Shown here: positions 47,038 through 57,525 of the stretch, one piece after another
How the letters are laid out: each line of letters starts with the position of its first letter
Numbering within the stretch: the first letter of the stretch is position 1
NCBI RefSeq assembly: GCF_024807945.1
Contig: NZ_JANUFD010000003.1
Location: 186,001 to 250,000, forward strand
Origin: Pseudomonas sp. JUb42
GTDB lineage: Bacteria; Pseudomonadota; Gammaproteobacteria; Pseudomonadales; Pseudomonadaceae
Direction: 5' to 3'
Length of the DNA stretch: 64,000 nucleotides
The notes under the pieces: model-generated
Told to the model about the DNA's origin: nothing
Seen by the model: only the letters and a program-made list of their open reading frames with translations
Databases searched by the model: none
Made by a program: the position numbers and the translations under genes

Positions 47038-47358
47038 ATGCGTCTCAAGTTCGCGGTCGCCACGTTAGCGTTGCTTTCCCTGCCGGTCGGTTCAGCGATG
47101 GCTGATGGCTTCTGGCGCGATGTCATTTCTTCCGGTGCAACCACCGGCTCCACCTACCTGACCTTCAAGGATCACAAGCTGATCGTCGCCGCTCAGGATG
47201 ACGCCGGCAGCTTCGTCGCCAGCGACGGTGGCATTCGCGGGCCGTTCCTGGAAGCGGCTATTGAGCAGGTGCGTCGCGATAACCCTGGCCTGAAGGCTAC
47301 CGACATGGACCTGGCCAACGCCATCCTGGCGAAGAATCTGGTCGCAGAGAACCAGTAA
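47038..47358 (+). CDS. DUF2388-type exported protein
   Basis: A 106-residue protein with a signal peptide (MRLKFAVATLALLSLPVGSA, cleaved near AMA-DG). The mature part begins DGFWRDVISSGATTGSTY and ends DLANAILAKNL. This fits the Pseudomonas DUF2388 family of small periplasmic proteins; function unknown. GGAG at about 47024 favours this ATG over the one at 47020, which lies at the Shine-Dalgarno itself. Confidence 0.8.
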   Translation: MRLKFAVATLALLSLPVGSAMADGFWRDVISSGATTGSTYLTFKDHKLIVAAQDDAGSFVASDGGIRGPFLEAAIEQVRRDNPGLKATDMDLANAILAKNLVAENQ

Positions 47359-47378
47359 GGTTTTGCGCTGAATAGAAC

Positions 47379-47468
47379 TGTGGGAGCGGATTCATACGCG
47401 AAGAGGCCGGTTTGACCGATATATCTCTATCGATCAAACGCCCCATTCGCGAATGAATTCCCTCCCAC
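47379..47468. repeat. Intergenic inverted repeat, family B copy 4
   Basis: TGTGGGAGCGGATTCATACG opposite CGAATGAATTCCCTCCCACC; several arm mismatches. Lies at the 3' end of gcvH, where a gcvP gene might have been expected. Confidence 0.82.
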
Positions 47469-47498
47469 CGTTTTTTGTGTTTCCACTGGCGAAGTGTG

Positions 47499-47882
47499 TT
47501 ACTCGCCAATAGCCGCCTTGTAACCCGCAGCGTCCAGCAACTTGGCCAGATCGCCCGCGGCATCGCTTGGCTTGACCTTGAAGATCCACGAGCCATAAGC
47601 ATCGCTGTTCAGCGACTCAGGGCTGTCGCCCAGGGATTCGTTGACTGCGACCACTTCACCGCCAACCGGGGAGTAGATGTCCGAAGCGGCTTTCACCGAC
47701 TCGACCACGCCTGCTGCGTCGCCAGCAGCGAAGACCTTGCCGATTTCCGGCAGCTCGACGAATACCACGTCACCCAAAGCTTCCTGGGCATGGTCGGAAA
47801 TACCGACAACGATCAAGTCACCCTCTTGCCTGGCCCATTCGTGGCTTTCGGCAAAACGCAGTTCGGCGGGAATATTGCTCAT
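47499..47882 (-). CDS. gcvH: Glycine cleavage system H protein
   Basis: A 127-residue lipoyl-carrier protein with the lipoylation Lys in [20 protein letters not shown] and the start [17 protein letters not shown] typical of the family. It shuttles the aminomethyl group between GcvP and GcvT. GAGGAT precedes the ATG. gcvT lies 46 bp upstream on the same strand. No gcvP follows. Confidence 0.96.
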   Translation of the reverse strand: MSNIPAELRFAESHEWARQEGDLIVVGISDHAQEALGDVVFVELPEIGKVFAAGDAAGVVESVKAASDIYSPVGGEVVAVNESLGDSPESLNSDAYGSWIFKVKPSDAAGDLAKLLDAAGYKAAIGE

Positions 47883-47928
47883 TTATTCATCCTCGGATCG
47901 GGTCAGCGGAATTCCGCAAAAAATATTA

Positions 47929-49011
47929 TTAGATCAGGGTTTTGCCATGACGTACGAAGGTCGGTTGCACCACGCGTACCGGATACCACTTGCCGCGAAT
48001 CTCTACTTCGGCGCGGTCGGCTGTCGCCATCGGTACCCGAGCCAGAGCAATCGATTTGCTTAGCGTAGGAGAGAAACTACCACTGGTAATCTCTCCTTCG
48101 CCAATTTCTGCGATGCGCACCACTTGATGGGCGCGCAATACACCGCGCTCTTCCAGGACCAAGCCGACCAACCGCGATGAGACGCCTGCCGCGCGTTCGG
48201 CAGCCAGGGCGGCGCGGCCGATGAAATCGCGCTCAGCCGGTTCCCAGGCAATGGTCCAGGCCATGTTGGCAGCTAGTGGCGACACCTGTTCGTCGATGTC
48301 CTGGCCGTAAAGATTCATACCGGCTTCCAGGCGCAGCGTGTCGCGGGCGCCCAGGCCGATGGGGGAAATGCCGGCACCGACCAGATCGTTGAAGAAACCG
48401 GGGGCCTGTGCGGCGGGCAGGATGATTTCCAGGCCGTCTTCGCCGGTGTAGCCAGTGCGGGCGATGAACCAGTCGCCGTCTTCCTGGCCTTCGAAGGGCT
48501 TGAGGCGATGGATCAGCTCGCTGCGTTGAGCCGAGACCAGCTCGGCGATCTTGCGCCGGGCGTGGGGGCCCTGAATGGCCAACATCGCCAGGTCCGGGCG
48601 CTCGATAAGCTGTACGTCGAAGCCTTTGAGCTGGCGCTCCATCCAGGCCAGGTCCTTGGCGCCGGTGGCGGCGTTGACCACCAGGCGATAACCGCTGTCG
48701 GTGAGATAGACGATCATGTCGTCGATAACCCCGCCGTCAGCGTTGAGCATGGCGCTGTAGAGGGCCTGGCCGATATTTTTCAGGCGGCCGACGTCATTGG
48801 CCAGCAGATGTTGCAACCAGGCCTTGGCCTGACTGCCGGTGACATCGATCACATGCATGTGCGAGACGTCGAACACACCGCAATCGCGTCGCACCTGATG
48901 GTGCTCCTCGACTTGCGAGCCGTAATGCAGCGGCATGTCCCAACCACCAAAATCGACCATCTTCGCGCCCAGCGCGAGGTGCAGGTCAAAGAGGGGCGTA
49001 CGCTGTCCCAT
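47929..49011 (-). CDS. gcvT: Glycine cleavage system aminomethyltransferase T
   Basis: A 360-residue folate-dependent enzyme releasing ammonia and methylene-THF from the aminomethyl-H protein. N-terminal [20 protein letters not shown] and the catalytic Asp in [15 protein letters not shown] are present, and [14 protein letters not shown] is the signature. AAGGAG precedes the ATG at 49011; an upstream in-frame start would add about 85 unrelated residues. I looked for a glycine riboswitch in the 158-bp leader and saw no convincing one. Confidence 0.95.
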   Translation of the reverse strand: MGQRTPLFDLHLALGAKMVDFGGWDMPLHYGSQVEEHHQVRRDCGVFDVSHMHVIDVTGSQAKAWLQHLLANDVGRLKNIGQALYSAMLNADGGVIDDMIVYLTDSGYRLVVNAATGAKDLAWMERQLKGFDVQLIERPDLAMLAIQGPHARRKIAELVSAQRSELIHRLKPFEGQEDGDWFIARTGYTGEDGLEIILPAAQAPGFFNDLVGAGISPIGLGARDTLRLEAGMNLYGQDIDEQVSPLAANMAWTIAWEPAERDFIGRAALAAERAAGVSSRLVGLVLEERGVLRAHQVVRIAEIGEGEITSGSFSPTLSKSIALARVPMATADRAEVEIRGKWYPVRVVQPTFVRHGKTLI

Positions 49012-49169
49012 GGGTTTCTCCTTCCGGGCGTGGCGAAGGTGTGGGCTGCTGTGGCTCAGGCAAGTCTCATCCCTGTGAACAGGGAGCGAAACCGTCGCTG
49101 GCACGCAGAATTGTCTGACAGACCACACCGATTGCGGCGCATTGTAGCCGCAAGGCGAGAGACCCGCAC

Positions 49170-50786
49170 CTAAGCGATCTGTCGCGCCGAGCGGCGGATC
49201 AGACCGATGACCGGCAGCAGGCCGACCAGTACCAGTGTCAGGGCTGGCAGAGCAGCCCGAGCCCATTCGCCTTCACTGGTCATTTCAAAAATTTTCACGG
49301 CGAGGGTGTCCCAGCCAAATGGGCGCATCAGCAGGGTCGCGGGCATTTCTTTGAGTACATCGACGAAGACTAGCAAGGCAGCACTCAGGGCACCCGGTGC
49401 CAGTAACGGCAGATACACCTTGAAAAACAATCGTGGCCCACTGACACCCAGACTGCGTGCTGCTTCAGGCAGCGATGGGCGAATACGTGACAGGCTGTTT
49501 TCCAGCGGCCCGTAGGCGACGGCGATAAAGCGCACCAGATAGGCCAGCAACAGCGCGGCGAGACTGCCCAGCAGCAACGGCTTACCCGCGCCACCGAGCC
49601 AGCTGGACAGCGGAATGACCCATTCGCGATCCAGATAACTGAATGCCAGCATGATCGACACGGCCAGTACCGAACCCGGTAGCGCATAGCCCAGATTGGC
49701 CAGGCTCACGCCGACACGAACGCCTCGGGTCGGCGACAGACGCCGGGCGAACGCCAGGATCAGGGCGACGCAAACGGTGAGCAGCGCCGCCGTACCGCCC
49801 AGGTAAAGGGTGTGCAGGATCAGATCGAGATAGCGTTCGTCGAGATCGAAGCGCCCGCGTTGCCAGACCCACACCACCAATTGCAGCACCGGCACGACGA
49901 AGGCGCAGGCGAATACCAGCCCGCACCAGCTACTGGCGGCCAACGCTTTGACACCGTGCAGGTGATACAGCGCCGTGCTCCGCGGGCGCTCGTTGGCGGC
50001 ACGATTGGCACCGCGTGCGCGATGCTCGCCGTACAGCACCAGCATCACCGCCAGCAATAGCAGACTGGCCAGCTGCGCCGCGCTGGACAGGCTGAAGAAG
50101 CCATACCAGGTCTTGTAGATGGCCGTGGTGAAGGTATCGAAGTTGAACACCGAGACCGCCCCAAAGTCCGCCAGGGTTTCCATCAGGGCCAGAGCTACCC
50201 CGGCACCAATGGCAGGCCGCGCAATCGGCAGGGCGACCCGCCAGAAGGCCTTCCAGGGCGATTGCCCGAGTATTCGCGCTGCCTCCATCAGGCCCTTGCC
50301 CTGGGCGAGGAACGCCGTGCGCGCCAACAGGTAGACATAGGGGTAGAACACCAGCACCAGAACAAAAATCACTCCGCCGGTGGAGCGTACCCGTGGCAGA
50401 CGTACACCGTTGCCGAACCACTCGCGCAGCAGGCTTTGTACCGGCCCGGAGAAGTCCAGCAGGCCGACGAAGACAAAGGCCAGCACATAGGCCGGAATCG
50501 CAAACGGCAGCATCAATGCCCAGTCCAGCCAGCGCCGGCCGGGAAACTCGCAGAGACTGGTCAGCCAGGCCAGGCTCACACCCAGCAAGGTCACGCCAAC
50601 GCCAACGCCGAGCAACAGGAAGGCGGTATTGCTCAGCAGGCGAGTCATCTGGGTTTCCCAGAGGTGCGACCAGATCTGCTGATCGATGGACTGCCAGGAC
50701 AGCAGCAGGACGCTCAATGGCAGCAGCACCAACGCGGCGATGGCGTAGACCAGTGGATACCAGCGGCGTTGGGCGGGATGAGCCAA
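49170..50786 (-). CDS. Ferric iron ABC transporter permease (FbpB/SfuB type)
   Basis: A 538-residue fused permease with about 12 helices in two homologous halves. Each half has an EAA loop ([20 protein letters not shown] in the first, [20 protein letters not shown] in the second). This layout is that of FbpB/SfuB permeases importing free Fe3+. The start appears to be TTG (50786), with no strong Shine-Dalgarno. It follows the binding protein gene. No ATPase gene is adjacent. Confidence 0.9.
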   Translation of the reverse strand: MAHPAQRRWYPLVYAIAALVLLPLSVLLLSWQSIDQQIWSHLWETQMTRLLSNTAFLLLGVGVGVTLLGVSLAWLTSLCEFPGRRWLDWALMLPFAIPAYVLAFVFVGLLDFSGPVQSLLREWFGNGVRLPRVRSTGGVIFVLVLVFYPYVYLLARTAFLAQGKGLMEAARILGQSPWKAFWRVALPIARPAIGAGVALALMETLADFGAVSVFNFDTFTTAIYKTWYGFFSLSSAAQLASLLLLAVMLVLYGEHRARGANRAANERPRSTALYHLHGVKALAASSWCGLVFACAFVVPVLQLVVWVWQRGRFDLDERYLDLILHTLYLGGTAALLTVCVALILAFARRLSPTRGVRVGVSLANLGYALPGSVLAVSIMLAFSYLDREWVIPLSSWLGGAGKPLLLGSLAALLLAYLVRFIAVAYGPLENSLSRIRPSLPEAARSLGVSGPRLFFKVYLPLLAPGALSAALLVFVDVLKEMPATLLMRPFGWDTLAVKIFEMTSEGEWARAALPALTLVLVGLLPVIGLIRRSARQIA

Positions 50787-50865
50787 GGGGAGGGATTCTT
50801 ATGGTGAGAGAGTAAGGGTCGGAGCCGCTAAGCAACGGATCACTAGGTGCGCAGCTTCTAGGGCC

Positions 50866-51867
50866 TCAATTCCAGCCAACCCGATCCATCATGCGAATAG
50901 CCTCGGCCTGGCGTTTGCCGGCGACTTCCACCGGCAGCGCATCAGGCTTGAAGCTGCCCCAGCTCGACACTTCTTCGGATGGCGACACCGCCGGGTTGGC
51001 CGGGAATTCCTGGTTGATGCCGGAGAAGATGGTTTGCGCCTCGGTGCCGGTCATCCATTCGACCAAGGCCTTGGCGGCTTCCGGGTGCGGCGCGTATTTG
51101 GTCAGGCCGATGCCCGACAGGTTGACGTGCACGCCACGGTCGTTCTGGTTCGGCCAGAACAGCTTCACCGCAAGTTTGGGGTTCTGTTTGTGCAGGCGGC
51201 CATAGTAGTAGGTGTTAACGATGCCGACGTCGCACTGCCCGGCGTTGATCGCCTCAAGCACGGCAATGTCATCGGAGAACACGTCGGTGGACAGGTTGTT
51301 GACCCAGCCTTTGAGGATTTTCTCCGCAGCTTCGGCGCCATGGGTTTCGATCAGCGTGGCGGTCAGGGACTGGTTATAGACCTTCTTCGCCGTACGCAGA
51401 CACAGGCGACCTTCCCAGTTCTTGTCGGCCAGGGCTTCGTAGGTGGAGAGTTCTTCGGTTTTAACCCGGTCGGTGGAGTAGGCGATGGTCCGGGCGCGCA
51501 GGCTCAGGCCGGTCCAGGCATGGGTGGACGAGCGGTACTGGGCGGGAATATTGGCGTCGATCAGCGCAGTGGTGAAGGGCTGCAGGATGCCCATCTGCTC
51601 GGCTTGCCAGAGGTTACCGGCATCGACGGTCAGCAGCAGGTCGGCGGTGGCGTTCTGGCCCTCGGCCTTGATGCGCTGCATCAGCGGCGCTTCCTTGTCG
51701 GTGATGAACTTGACCTTGACCCCGGTCTTGGCGGTATAGGCGTCGAATACCGGCTTGATCAGTTCGTCGATCCGCGATGAATACACCACCACTTCATCGG
51801 CGGCCTGGGCGCCGCTGCCCAGCACGGTCAGGGTCAAAGCGGCGAGGAGAGCCTTGCTTGCCTTCAT
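50866..51867 (-). CDS. Ferric iron ABC transporter periplasmic binding protein
   Basis: A 333-residue FbpA/FutA-type protein with a signal peptide ([19 protein letters not shown]). [20 protein letters not shown] opens the mature domain, and adjacent tyrosines in [10 protein letters not shown] are the expected iron ligands. It hands Fe3+ to the permease encoded 79 bp downstream. ATG at 51867 starts the signal peptide; the Shine-Dalgarno is weak. Confidence 0.92.
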   Translation of the reverse strand: MKASKALLAALTLTVLGSGAQAADEVVVYSSRIDELIKPVFDAYTAKTGVKVKFITDKEAPLMQRIKAEGQNATADLLLTVDAGNLWQAEQMGILQPFTTALIDANIPAQYRSSTHAWTGLSLRARTIAYSTDRVKTEELSTYEALADKNWEGRLCLRTAKKVYNQSLTATLIETHGAEAAEKILKGWVNNLSTDVFSDDIAVLEAINAGQCDVGIVNTYYYGRLHKQNPKLAVKLFWPNQNDRGVHVNLSGIGLTKYAPHPEAAKALVEWMTGTEAQTIFSGINQEFPANPAVSPSEEVSSWGSFKPDALPVEVAGKRQAEAIRMMDRVGWN

Positions 51868-51996
51868 GGGAATGTCTCGTGTGCGCAAAATGAGGCGAAA
51901 TGGTAGTGAATCCCATTTGTCATCTCAATCGAACAACGGACGGAGGAGTTACCGGATGTTGCAGAGCTTCATGGGTATTTGAATTGAAATGATCAT

Positions 51997-52089
51997 TGTG
52001 GGAGCGAGGCTTGCCCGCGAATAGGGTTTTTCAGCCTTAGAGGATGCGGCGCACGCGTTGGCCTCTTCGCGGGCAAGCCTCGCTCCAAC
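51997..52089. repeat. Intergenic inverted repeat, family C copy 3
   Basis: TGTGGGAGCGAGGCTTGCCC then GCGAA, opposite TTCGC then GGGCAAGCCTCGCTCCAAC; the best-conserved family C copy here. Lies between the ubiI stop and the binding-protein promoter. Confidence 0.88.
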
Positions 52090-52101
52090 GGTCCTGGCGG
52101 A

Positions 52102-53322
52102 CTACAACCTGGCCAATTCCGGCAGATCCCCGGTCAGGCCAAGTGCCTGGCGTACGAACAGGGCTTTGGCTTCAGGCAGTTGATCGACCACTTTAAGGCC
52201 AGCATTACGCAGCCAGCGCAGGGGCAGGCGGTCGGTCTGGAACAGGCGCTCGAAGCCTTCCATGGCCGCCATCAGCGCCAGGTTGTGCGGCATGCGCCGA
52301 CGCTCGAAGCGGCTCAGCACCCGCACATCCGCCAGGCGTTCTTCGCGCTCGCTGGCGTGCAGCAGAACTTCGGCGAGGACGGCGGCATCGAGAAAACCGA
52401 GGTTGACGCCCTGCCCGGCCAGCGGATGAATGACATGGGCAGCATCGCCGATCAGCGCCAGGCCCTCGGCGACGTAGCGCTTGGCGTGGCGCTGGCGCAG
52501 CGGTACGCACAGGCGCGGGTCGGCAGCCAGCACCGAGCCAAGGCGACCCTCGAAGGCGCGCTCCAGCTCGCGGCAGAACAGTTCATCTTCAAGCGCCATC
52601 AGGCGTTCGGCTTCGCTCGGAGTGACCGACCAGACGATGGAGCACCAATTCTCGCCCTCGCGTTGCAATGGCAGGAACGCCAGCGGGCCATCGTCGGTGA
52701 AGCGCTGCCAAGCGGTCTTGTGATGGCCGTCCACAGTGCGCACGCTGGTAACGATGGCATGGTGCAGGTAATCCCATTCACGGGTCGCTGTACCGGTCAG
52801 GCGCCGCACTGCCGAGTTGGCGCCGTCGGCGGCGACTACCAAGGGCGCGCGCAGGCGGCGGCCATCGGCCAGAGTCAGCAGCCAGTCATCGCCGGAGCGC
52901 CGCATCTGCTCCAGGCGGGCGTTGGCCAGCAGGCCGATATCGCTGTCATGCAGTTGCTCAAGCAAAGCGTCCTGCACCACTTTGTTCTCGACGATATGGC
53001 CGAGCACTTCGGCATGCACGCTGGACGCGGAAAAATGGATCTGCCCGGTGCCGCTGCCGTCCCAGACCTGCATTTCGCCATAAGGGCTGACGCGGCGCGC
53101 GGCGATGCCATCCCACACATCAAGGCGTTGCAGGATGCGCTGGCTGGCCGCCGACAAGGCGCTGACCCGCGGCTCGAAAGCTGCTTGCGGGTCGAACGGC
53201 TTGACGCTCAGCGGGCTGCCGTCGAGCACAAGAATATCCAGGCCGCTGCCGCGTAACGCCAGGGCAAGGGCACTGCCGACCATTCCGGCCCCGACAATCA
53301 GCACATCTGCGCGGGTTTCCAT
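52102..53322 (-). CDS. ubiI: FAD-dependent ubiquinone hydroxylase UbiI/VisC type
   Basis: A 406-residue flavin monooxygenase with the FAD-binding GxGxxG in VLIVGAGMVGSALALAL, the mid-protein VVAADGANSAVRRL and the second FAD motif GLALIGDAAHVIHPLAGQGVN. In E. coli UbiI hydroxylates C5 of the ubiquinone ring. Gene order (pepP-ubiH-ubiI) matches that operon and supports the call. 46 bp after ubiH. Confidence 0.9.
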   Translation of the reverse strand: METRADVLIVGAGMVGSALALALRGSGLDILVLDGSPLSVKPFDPQAAFEPRVSALSAASQRILQRLDVWDGIAARRVSPYGEMQVWDGSGTGQIHFSASSVHAEVLGHIVENKVVQDALLEQLHDSDIGLLANARLEQMRRSGDDWLLTLADGRRLRAPLVVAADGANSAVRRLTGTATREWDYLHHAIVTSVRTVDGHHKTAWQRFTDDGPLAFLPLQREGENWCSIVWSVTPSEAERLMALEDELFCRELERAFEGRLGSVLAADPRLCVPLRQRHAKRYVAEGLALIGDAAHVIHPLAGQGVNLGFLDAAVLAEVLLHASEREERLADVRVLSRFERRRMPHNLALMAAMEGFERLFQTDRLPLRWLRNAGLKVVDQLPEAKALFVRQALGLTGDLPELARL

Positions 53323-53368
53323 GTGTTAAATCGCTCTTGCTGGCGGCAACTGCCGGGTGTGGGAAAGG

Positions 53369-54556
53369 TCATGCATCGGGGCGTGTCCCCAGGCCCATGG
53401 CCTGACGGGCAAACCAGCGCTTGGCGGGTGGCAGCAGGTCGAGACCGAGCAGGCCGAGGTTGCGTCCGGTGGTAACCAGCGGCTGGGTGCTGCCGAACAG
53501 GCGGGTCACCTTGTCGGAAAAGCCTACCGTCAGCTGTTGATCCAGGCGCTGACGTTCGCGGTAGGCCAGCAAGGTCGCCAGATCACCCGGCTGCTTGTCG
53601 CTGGCCAGCAGGGCGTCGGCCAGCGCCTGGGTATCGCGCAGGGACAGATTGAAGCCCTGCCCGGCAATCGGGTGCAGGCTGTGGGCGGCGTTACCGAGGA
53701 CCACCAGATGGGAGCGGACTTGTTCGTCGGCCTCGATCAGATTCAGTGGATAGACATGACGCACGCCGACCTGGCGCAGGGTGCCGAGGCGGTAGCCGAA
53801 GGTGTTCTGCAGTTCGCTGAGGAATGCCCGGTCATCCAGCTCGACCAGACGTTGGGTGTCTTGGCCGGTGCGGGTCCAGACCAGGGCGCAGCGGTTTTCC
53901 GGCAATGGCAGCAAGGCCATCGGGCCTTCATCGGTGAAGCGCTCGAAGGCCTGGCCCAGATGCGCTTCGCTGGGGGTGATATTGGCGATCAGCGCGCTCT
54001 GGTTGTATGGCCGCTGGCGCACGCCGATGCCCAGTTGCTCGCGCAGGCTGGAGCGGCCGCCGTCAGCCAGGACGGCCAGGTCGCAGTGGATTTCGCTGTC
54101 GTCATCCAGGGTCAGGCGGTAGCCTTCGGCTTCGGGCTGCATGCGCTTGACCTCGGCGGGTACGCGCCAGGTGACCACGTCCTTGTCCAGGCCCTGCCAG
54201 AGGCATTGGCCGAGCCAGGCGTTTTCCACCACATAGCCAAGCGCCGGTACACCCTCTTCCAGGGCGGACAAGCGGGTCGCGCCGAAACGGCCGCGATCGG
54301 ACACCTGAATATGCAGGATCGGCTCGGCACGTCGGGCAATGTGCTGCCACAGGCCCAGACGCTCATAGATCTGCCGGGCACCGAAGGACAGCGCCGAAGA
54401 GCGTGCGTCATAGCTTGGCTGGTAGCTGTCACCGGGGGCGAACGGCTCGATCATGACGATCTTCCAGCCGCGCTCCTTGGCGCCCGCCTGCAGGGCCAGG
54501 GCCAGGCTGGCGCCGACCAGGCCGCCGCCGATAATCGCCAGGTGGAAACGGCTCAT
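53369..54556 (-). CDS. ubiH: FAD-dependent ubiquinone hydroxylase UbiH
   Basis: A 395-residue paralogue of UbiI with IIGGGLVGASLALAL, LAVLADGGRSSLREQLG and VVLGNAAHSLHPIAGQGFNL. UbiH (2-octaprenyl-6-methoxyphenol hydroxylase) acts at C4 of the ubiquinone ring. Its start overlaps the pepP stop by 4 bp. Confidence 0.92.
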   Translation of the reverse strand: MSRFHLAIIGGGLVGASLALALQAGAKERGWKIVMIEPFAPGDSYQPSYDARSSALSFGARQIYERLGLWQHIARRAEPILHIQVSDRGRFGATRLSALEEGVPALGYVVENAWLGQCLWQGLDKDVVTWRVPAEVKRMQPEAEGYRLTLDDDSEIHCDLAVLADGGRSSLREQLGIGVRQRPYNQSALIANITPSEAHLGQAFERFTDEGPMALLPLPENRCALVWTRTGQDTQRLVELDDRAFLSELQNTFGYRLGTLRQVGVRHVYPLNLIEADEQVRSHLVVLGNAAHSLHPIAGQGFNLSLRDTQALADALLASDKQPGDLATLLAYRERQRLDQQLTVGFSDKVTRLFGSTQPLVTTGRNLGLLGLDLLPPAKRWFARQAMGLGTRPDA

Positions 54557-55887
54557 GCGGCTTGACTGCGGGCAGCGGCCATCAGGGCCTCGATTTCAGC
54601 AACAGTCTTGGGCACGCCACCGGAAAGAATTTCACAGCCTTGTCGGGTCACTACGACGTCATCCTCGATTCGCACGCCAATCCCTCTCCATTTTTTCGCC
54701 ACGCTCTGATTGTCGGGCGAAATGTAGATCCCCGGTTCCACGGTCAGTGCCATGCCGACTTCCAGCACGCGCCACTCACCGCCAACCTTATACTCACCGA
54801 CGTCATGCACATCCATGCCCAGCCAGTGCCCGGCACGATGCATGTAGAACGCTTTGTACGCCTCAGTCGCGATCAGGGTATCGACCTCGCCCTGCAACAG
54901 CCCCAGTTCCACCAGCCCGCTGGTGATCACCCTGACGGTAGCTTCATGTGCCTGATTCCAGTGCTTGCCCGGACCAATGGCAGCGAATGCCGCTTCCTGG
55001 GACGCCAGCACCAGCTCATAAATCGCCTTCTGCTCCGGCGAAAACGTGCCGTTGACCGGGAAGGTTCGGGTGATGTCGCTGGCGTAGCAGTCGATCTCGC
55101 AGCCGGCGTCGATCAGCACCAGATCGCCATCCTTGAGCGGCGCGTCGTTTTCCTGATAGTGCAGGATGCAACTGTTGCGGCCCGAGGCGACGATGGAGCC
55201 GTAGGCCGGCATTTTCGCGCCGCCCTTGCGGAATTCGTAGTCCAGTTCGGCTTCCAGGCTGAATTCGTGCAGCCCGGCGCGGCTGGCCTGCATCGCTCTT
55301 ACGTGGGCGCGGGCAGAAATCTCTGCGGCTTCGCGCATGACCTTCACTTCTGCCGCCGATTTATACAGGCGCATGTCGTGCAGCAGGTGATCCAGGGCAA
55401 CGAATTCGTTCGGCGGCTGCGCGCCCAGATGCGCCTTGGAGCGGATTACGTTGATCCAGTCCATCAGGTGGCGATCGAACTCGGGATGGCTGCCCATGGC
55501 CGAATAGACCCGGTCGCGGCCTTCGATCAGGCCTGGCAGGATGTCGTCGATATCGGTAATCGGAAAGGCATCGTCCGCGCCATAGTCACGAATCGCACCT
55601 TCCTGCCCGGCGCGCAGGCCATCCCACAATTCTCGCTCGGCGTTGCGTTCGCGGCAGAACAGCACGTACTCGCCATATTCACGGCCCGGAATCAGCACCA
55701 CCACCGCTTCCGGCTCGGGAAAACCGCTGAGGTACTGGAAGTCGCTGTCCTGACGATAGACATGCTCGACGTCGCGATTGCGGATCGCCACAGCCGCTGC
55801 GGGCAGGATGGCGATGCTGTTGGGTTCCATCTGCGCCATCAGGGCCTTGCGTCGACGGGCGTATTCCGACTTGGGGATATGGATCAT
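54553..55887 (-). CDS. pepP: Xaa-Pro aminopeptidase P
   Basis: A 444-residue dinuclear manganese peptidase releasing N-terminal residues before proline. An N-terminal creatinase-like domain is followed by the pita-bread domain. Metal ligands are visible in VLIDAGCEIDCYASDITRTF (two Asp), HRAGHWLGMDVHDVGEY (His), MALTVEPGIYI (Glu) and GVRIEDDVVVT (Glu). Coupled to ubiH. Confidence 0.96.
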   Translation of the reverse strand: MIHIPKSEYARRRKALMAQMEPNSIAILPAAAVAIRNRDVEHVYRQDSDFQYLSGFPEPEAVVVLIPGREYGEYVLFCRERNAERELWDGLRAGQEGAIRDYGADDAFPITDIDDILPGLIEGRDRVYSAMGSHPEFDRHLMDWINVIRSKAHLGAQPPNEFVALDHLLHDMRLYKSAAEVKVMREAAEISARAHVRAMQASRAGLHEFSLEAELDYEFRKGGAKMPAYGSIVASGRNSCILHYQENDAPLKDGDLVLIDAGCEIDCYASDITRTFPVNGTFSPEQKAIYELVLASQEAAFAAIGPGKHWNQAHEATVRVITSGLVELGLLQGEVDTLIATEAYKAFYMHRAGHWLGMDVHDVGEYKVGGEWRVLEVGMALTVEPGIYISPDNQSVAKKWRGIGVRIEDDVVVTRQGCEILSGGVPKTVAEIEALMAAARSQAA

Positions 55888-55966
55888 GGGCAGGTGGTGT
55901 TCCTCTGTCGAACGGGCCGGTCAGTACCTGATGCACAGGCGCCGACCGGATCGCGGGGATGGGCAA

Positions 55967-56521
55967 TCAATGCAGCGAAGGCTTGGCCTCGGCTGGCGCA
56001 GGCTTGTTGCACTCGGTGAACAGCAGCAGTGGTGCGACACGCAGGTATTCCATGACTTCCATGTAATCGCTTTCACCGTCCTCGGATTCTTCCAGGGCGT
56101 CCTGGACCTGAGCGATGGCGGCGAGGTCCTGCAGTACTTCCTTTGCTTCGGCGCTCAGGTCCTGGCCACCGATGGTCAAGCCGAAGCCCGACAGGAAGCC
56201 ATCGCACCACTTGCCAAGCGCAGCTGCACGATCGGTCAGGGGCTCGTCGTCGCCAGGCAACAACAGGACCACGGTCATGTCGTCACTGGTCAATTCGCCT
56301 TTGACCATCTCTTGCAGGCCGATCAGGGCCAGGCGCACGTTGTCTTGCGGCTCGGTTTCCAGCAGCTGTGAGGCATCGGCAAACCAGCCTTCGTTATCGA
56401 AGCCGGCTCCGGCGCAACTGCGGCCGAGCAACAGACCGTGGAGTTCTGCCGGTGAAACAGGATGGCCGCTGTTTTCGAGCAGGGTGGCGAAGGCTTTGTA
56501 CGGGGAATTCTGAGTGGGCAT
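55967..56521 (-). CDS. YgfB/YecA-type (UPF0149) protein
   Basis: A 184-residue acidic protein of the UPF0149 family. Its N-terminus ([20 protein letters not shown]) and a second motif [12 protein letters not shown] match YgfB, which precedes pepP in many gamma-proteobacteria. Helical, cytosolic. It heads the ygfB-pepP-ubiH-ubiI operon and diverges from the ZapB-like gene. Confidence 0.92.
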   Translation of the reverse strand: MPTQNSPYKAFATLLENSGHPVSPAELHGLLLGRSCAGAGFDNEGWFADASQLLETEPQDNVRLALIGLQEMVKGELTSDDMTVVLLLPGDDEPLTDRAAALGKWCDGFLSGFGLTIGGQDLSAEAKEVLQDLAAIAQVQDALEESEDGESDYMEVMEYLRVAPLLLFTECNKPAPAEAKPSLH

Positions 56522-56680
56522 GGGCAGCTAGTCGCCAAAGGGCGCAATGTCTAGAATGAAGGTCTTGTATCGTAGGGTTACTGGACTATCCGCGCAACAA
56601 GATCACCAAAGCGGCGGTCAATGGTATTGGCGCAAAGCCAGCTCGTGCACCACTCATCAGAAAGTATTCAGTGGAAAACA

Positions 56681-56890
56681 ATGGAAGACACCGACCTGCA
56701 AGCGCTGATGACCCGACTGGAGTTGTTGATCAATCGTGTCGAGCAACTAAAAAGCCAAAACGGACTCCTATTAGCTCAGGAAAAATCCTGGCGCGAGGAA
56801 CGCGCTCACCTCATTGAAAAGAACGAAATCGCCCGGCAGAAGGTCGAGTCCATGATTTCGCGCCTCAAGGCCCTGGAGCAAGACTCATGA
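56681..56890 (+). CDS. ZapB-like small coiled-coil protein
   Basis: A 69-residue, almost wholly coiled-coil protein (LQALMTRLELLINRVEQLKS, then KVESMISRLKALEQ). It matches the TIGR02449/ZapB-like proteins encoded just before zapA. Probably a cell-division accessory factor; this is inference from its neighbour. The ATG at 56681 begins the family sequence. Overlaps zapA by 4 bp. Confidence 0.85.
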   Translation: MEDTDLQALMTRLELLINRVEQLKSQNGLLLAQEKSWREERAHLIEKNEIARQKVESMISRLKALEQDS

Positions 56891-57216
56891 GTAATGGCAA
56901 CAGCGTCACCGTTCAAATCCTCGACAAAGAATATTCGATCATTTGTCCGCAGGAAGAACGTACCAATCTCGTCACCGCCGCCCGTTATCTGGACGGCAAG
57001 ATGCGCGAAATCCGCAGCAGCGGCAAAGTTATCGGCGCCGACCGCATCGCTGTCATGGCCGCCTTGAACATCACCCATGATCTGCTGCACAAGCAGAGCC
57101 TGCCTGACGTACAGGTCAGCGGCTCGACCCGTGAACAGGTGCGTGACCTGGTCGGACGCATCGATCTGGCCCTGGCAGAGGACGGCGATTCCAAGCCGGG
57201 AACACCCCAAGGCTGA
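56887..57216 (+). CDS. zapA: Cell division protein ZapA
   Basis: A 109-residue FtsZ-associated protein. The globular head (VTVQILDKEYSIICPQEERT, then NLVTAARYLDGKMREIR) is followed by a coiled-coil helix (ALNITHDLLHKQ). ZapA crosslinks FtsZ filaments at mid-cell. It is followed by 6S RNA, the usual gamma-proteobacterial order. Confidence 0.95.
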   Translation: MSNGNSVTVQILDKEYSIICPQEERTNLVTAARYLDGKMREIRSSGKVIGADRIAVMAALNITHDLLHKQSLPDVQVSGSTREQVRDLVGRIDLALAEDGDSKPGTPQG

Positions 57217-57235
57217 TTCTTGCGAGATGTTTCGG

Positions 57236-57241
57236 TATACT
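57236..57241 (+). promoter_or_regulatory. -10 element of 6S RNA
   Basis: TATACT about 7-10 bases before the expected 5' end of 6S RNA; the -35 element is poor. Confidence 0.5.
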
Positions 57242-57247
57242 GGCGCC

Positions 57248-57428
57248 CGCTCCCTGGAGTGCTTGCCAGTCGGTCATGTCCCTGAGCCGATACGCACAAC
57301 CACGGGGGTTGCACGTTGGGGTCGGTGTGCATGTCCGCTTGACGGAAAGCCTTAAGACCTCCTGCAATCTCCACCTTGAACTTTCGGGTTCAAGGGCTAC
57401 ACCGACAGCGGTTCGTCGGGGAGTCTCA
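57248..57428 (+). ncRNA. ssrS: 6S RNA
   Basis: About 180 nt between zapA and the 5-formyl-THF cyclo-ligase gene, the conserved location. Matches to the E. coli RNA include CCCTGAGCCGATA, GGAAAGCCTTAA and CACCTTGAAC with GGGTTCAAGGGCTACA. The ends pair as CTCCC/GGGAG. 6S RNA mimics an open promoter and sequesters sigma-70 RNA polymerase in stationary phase. Ends are estimated to within several bases. Confidence 0.93.
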
Positions 57429-57525
57429 CATTTATGTTCATTGCCTGCACAGCGGGCAATGGGCAGCATGAAGTCATCGTCCTGATGGCTTTGTTCCCGG
57501 TTCGACCATCGATGGATCAGCCCGC

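Noticed and set aside
49012..49169. Glycine riboswitch before gcvT
   Set aside because: The leader lacks a recognisable aptamer core; only a generic promoter-like TACAAT and small palindromes were seen.
54562..56019. 485-codon plus-strand frame opposite pepP
   Set aside because: Antisense of a complete pepP; no domain or start site.
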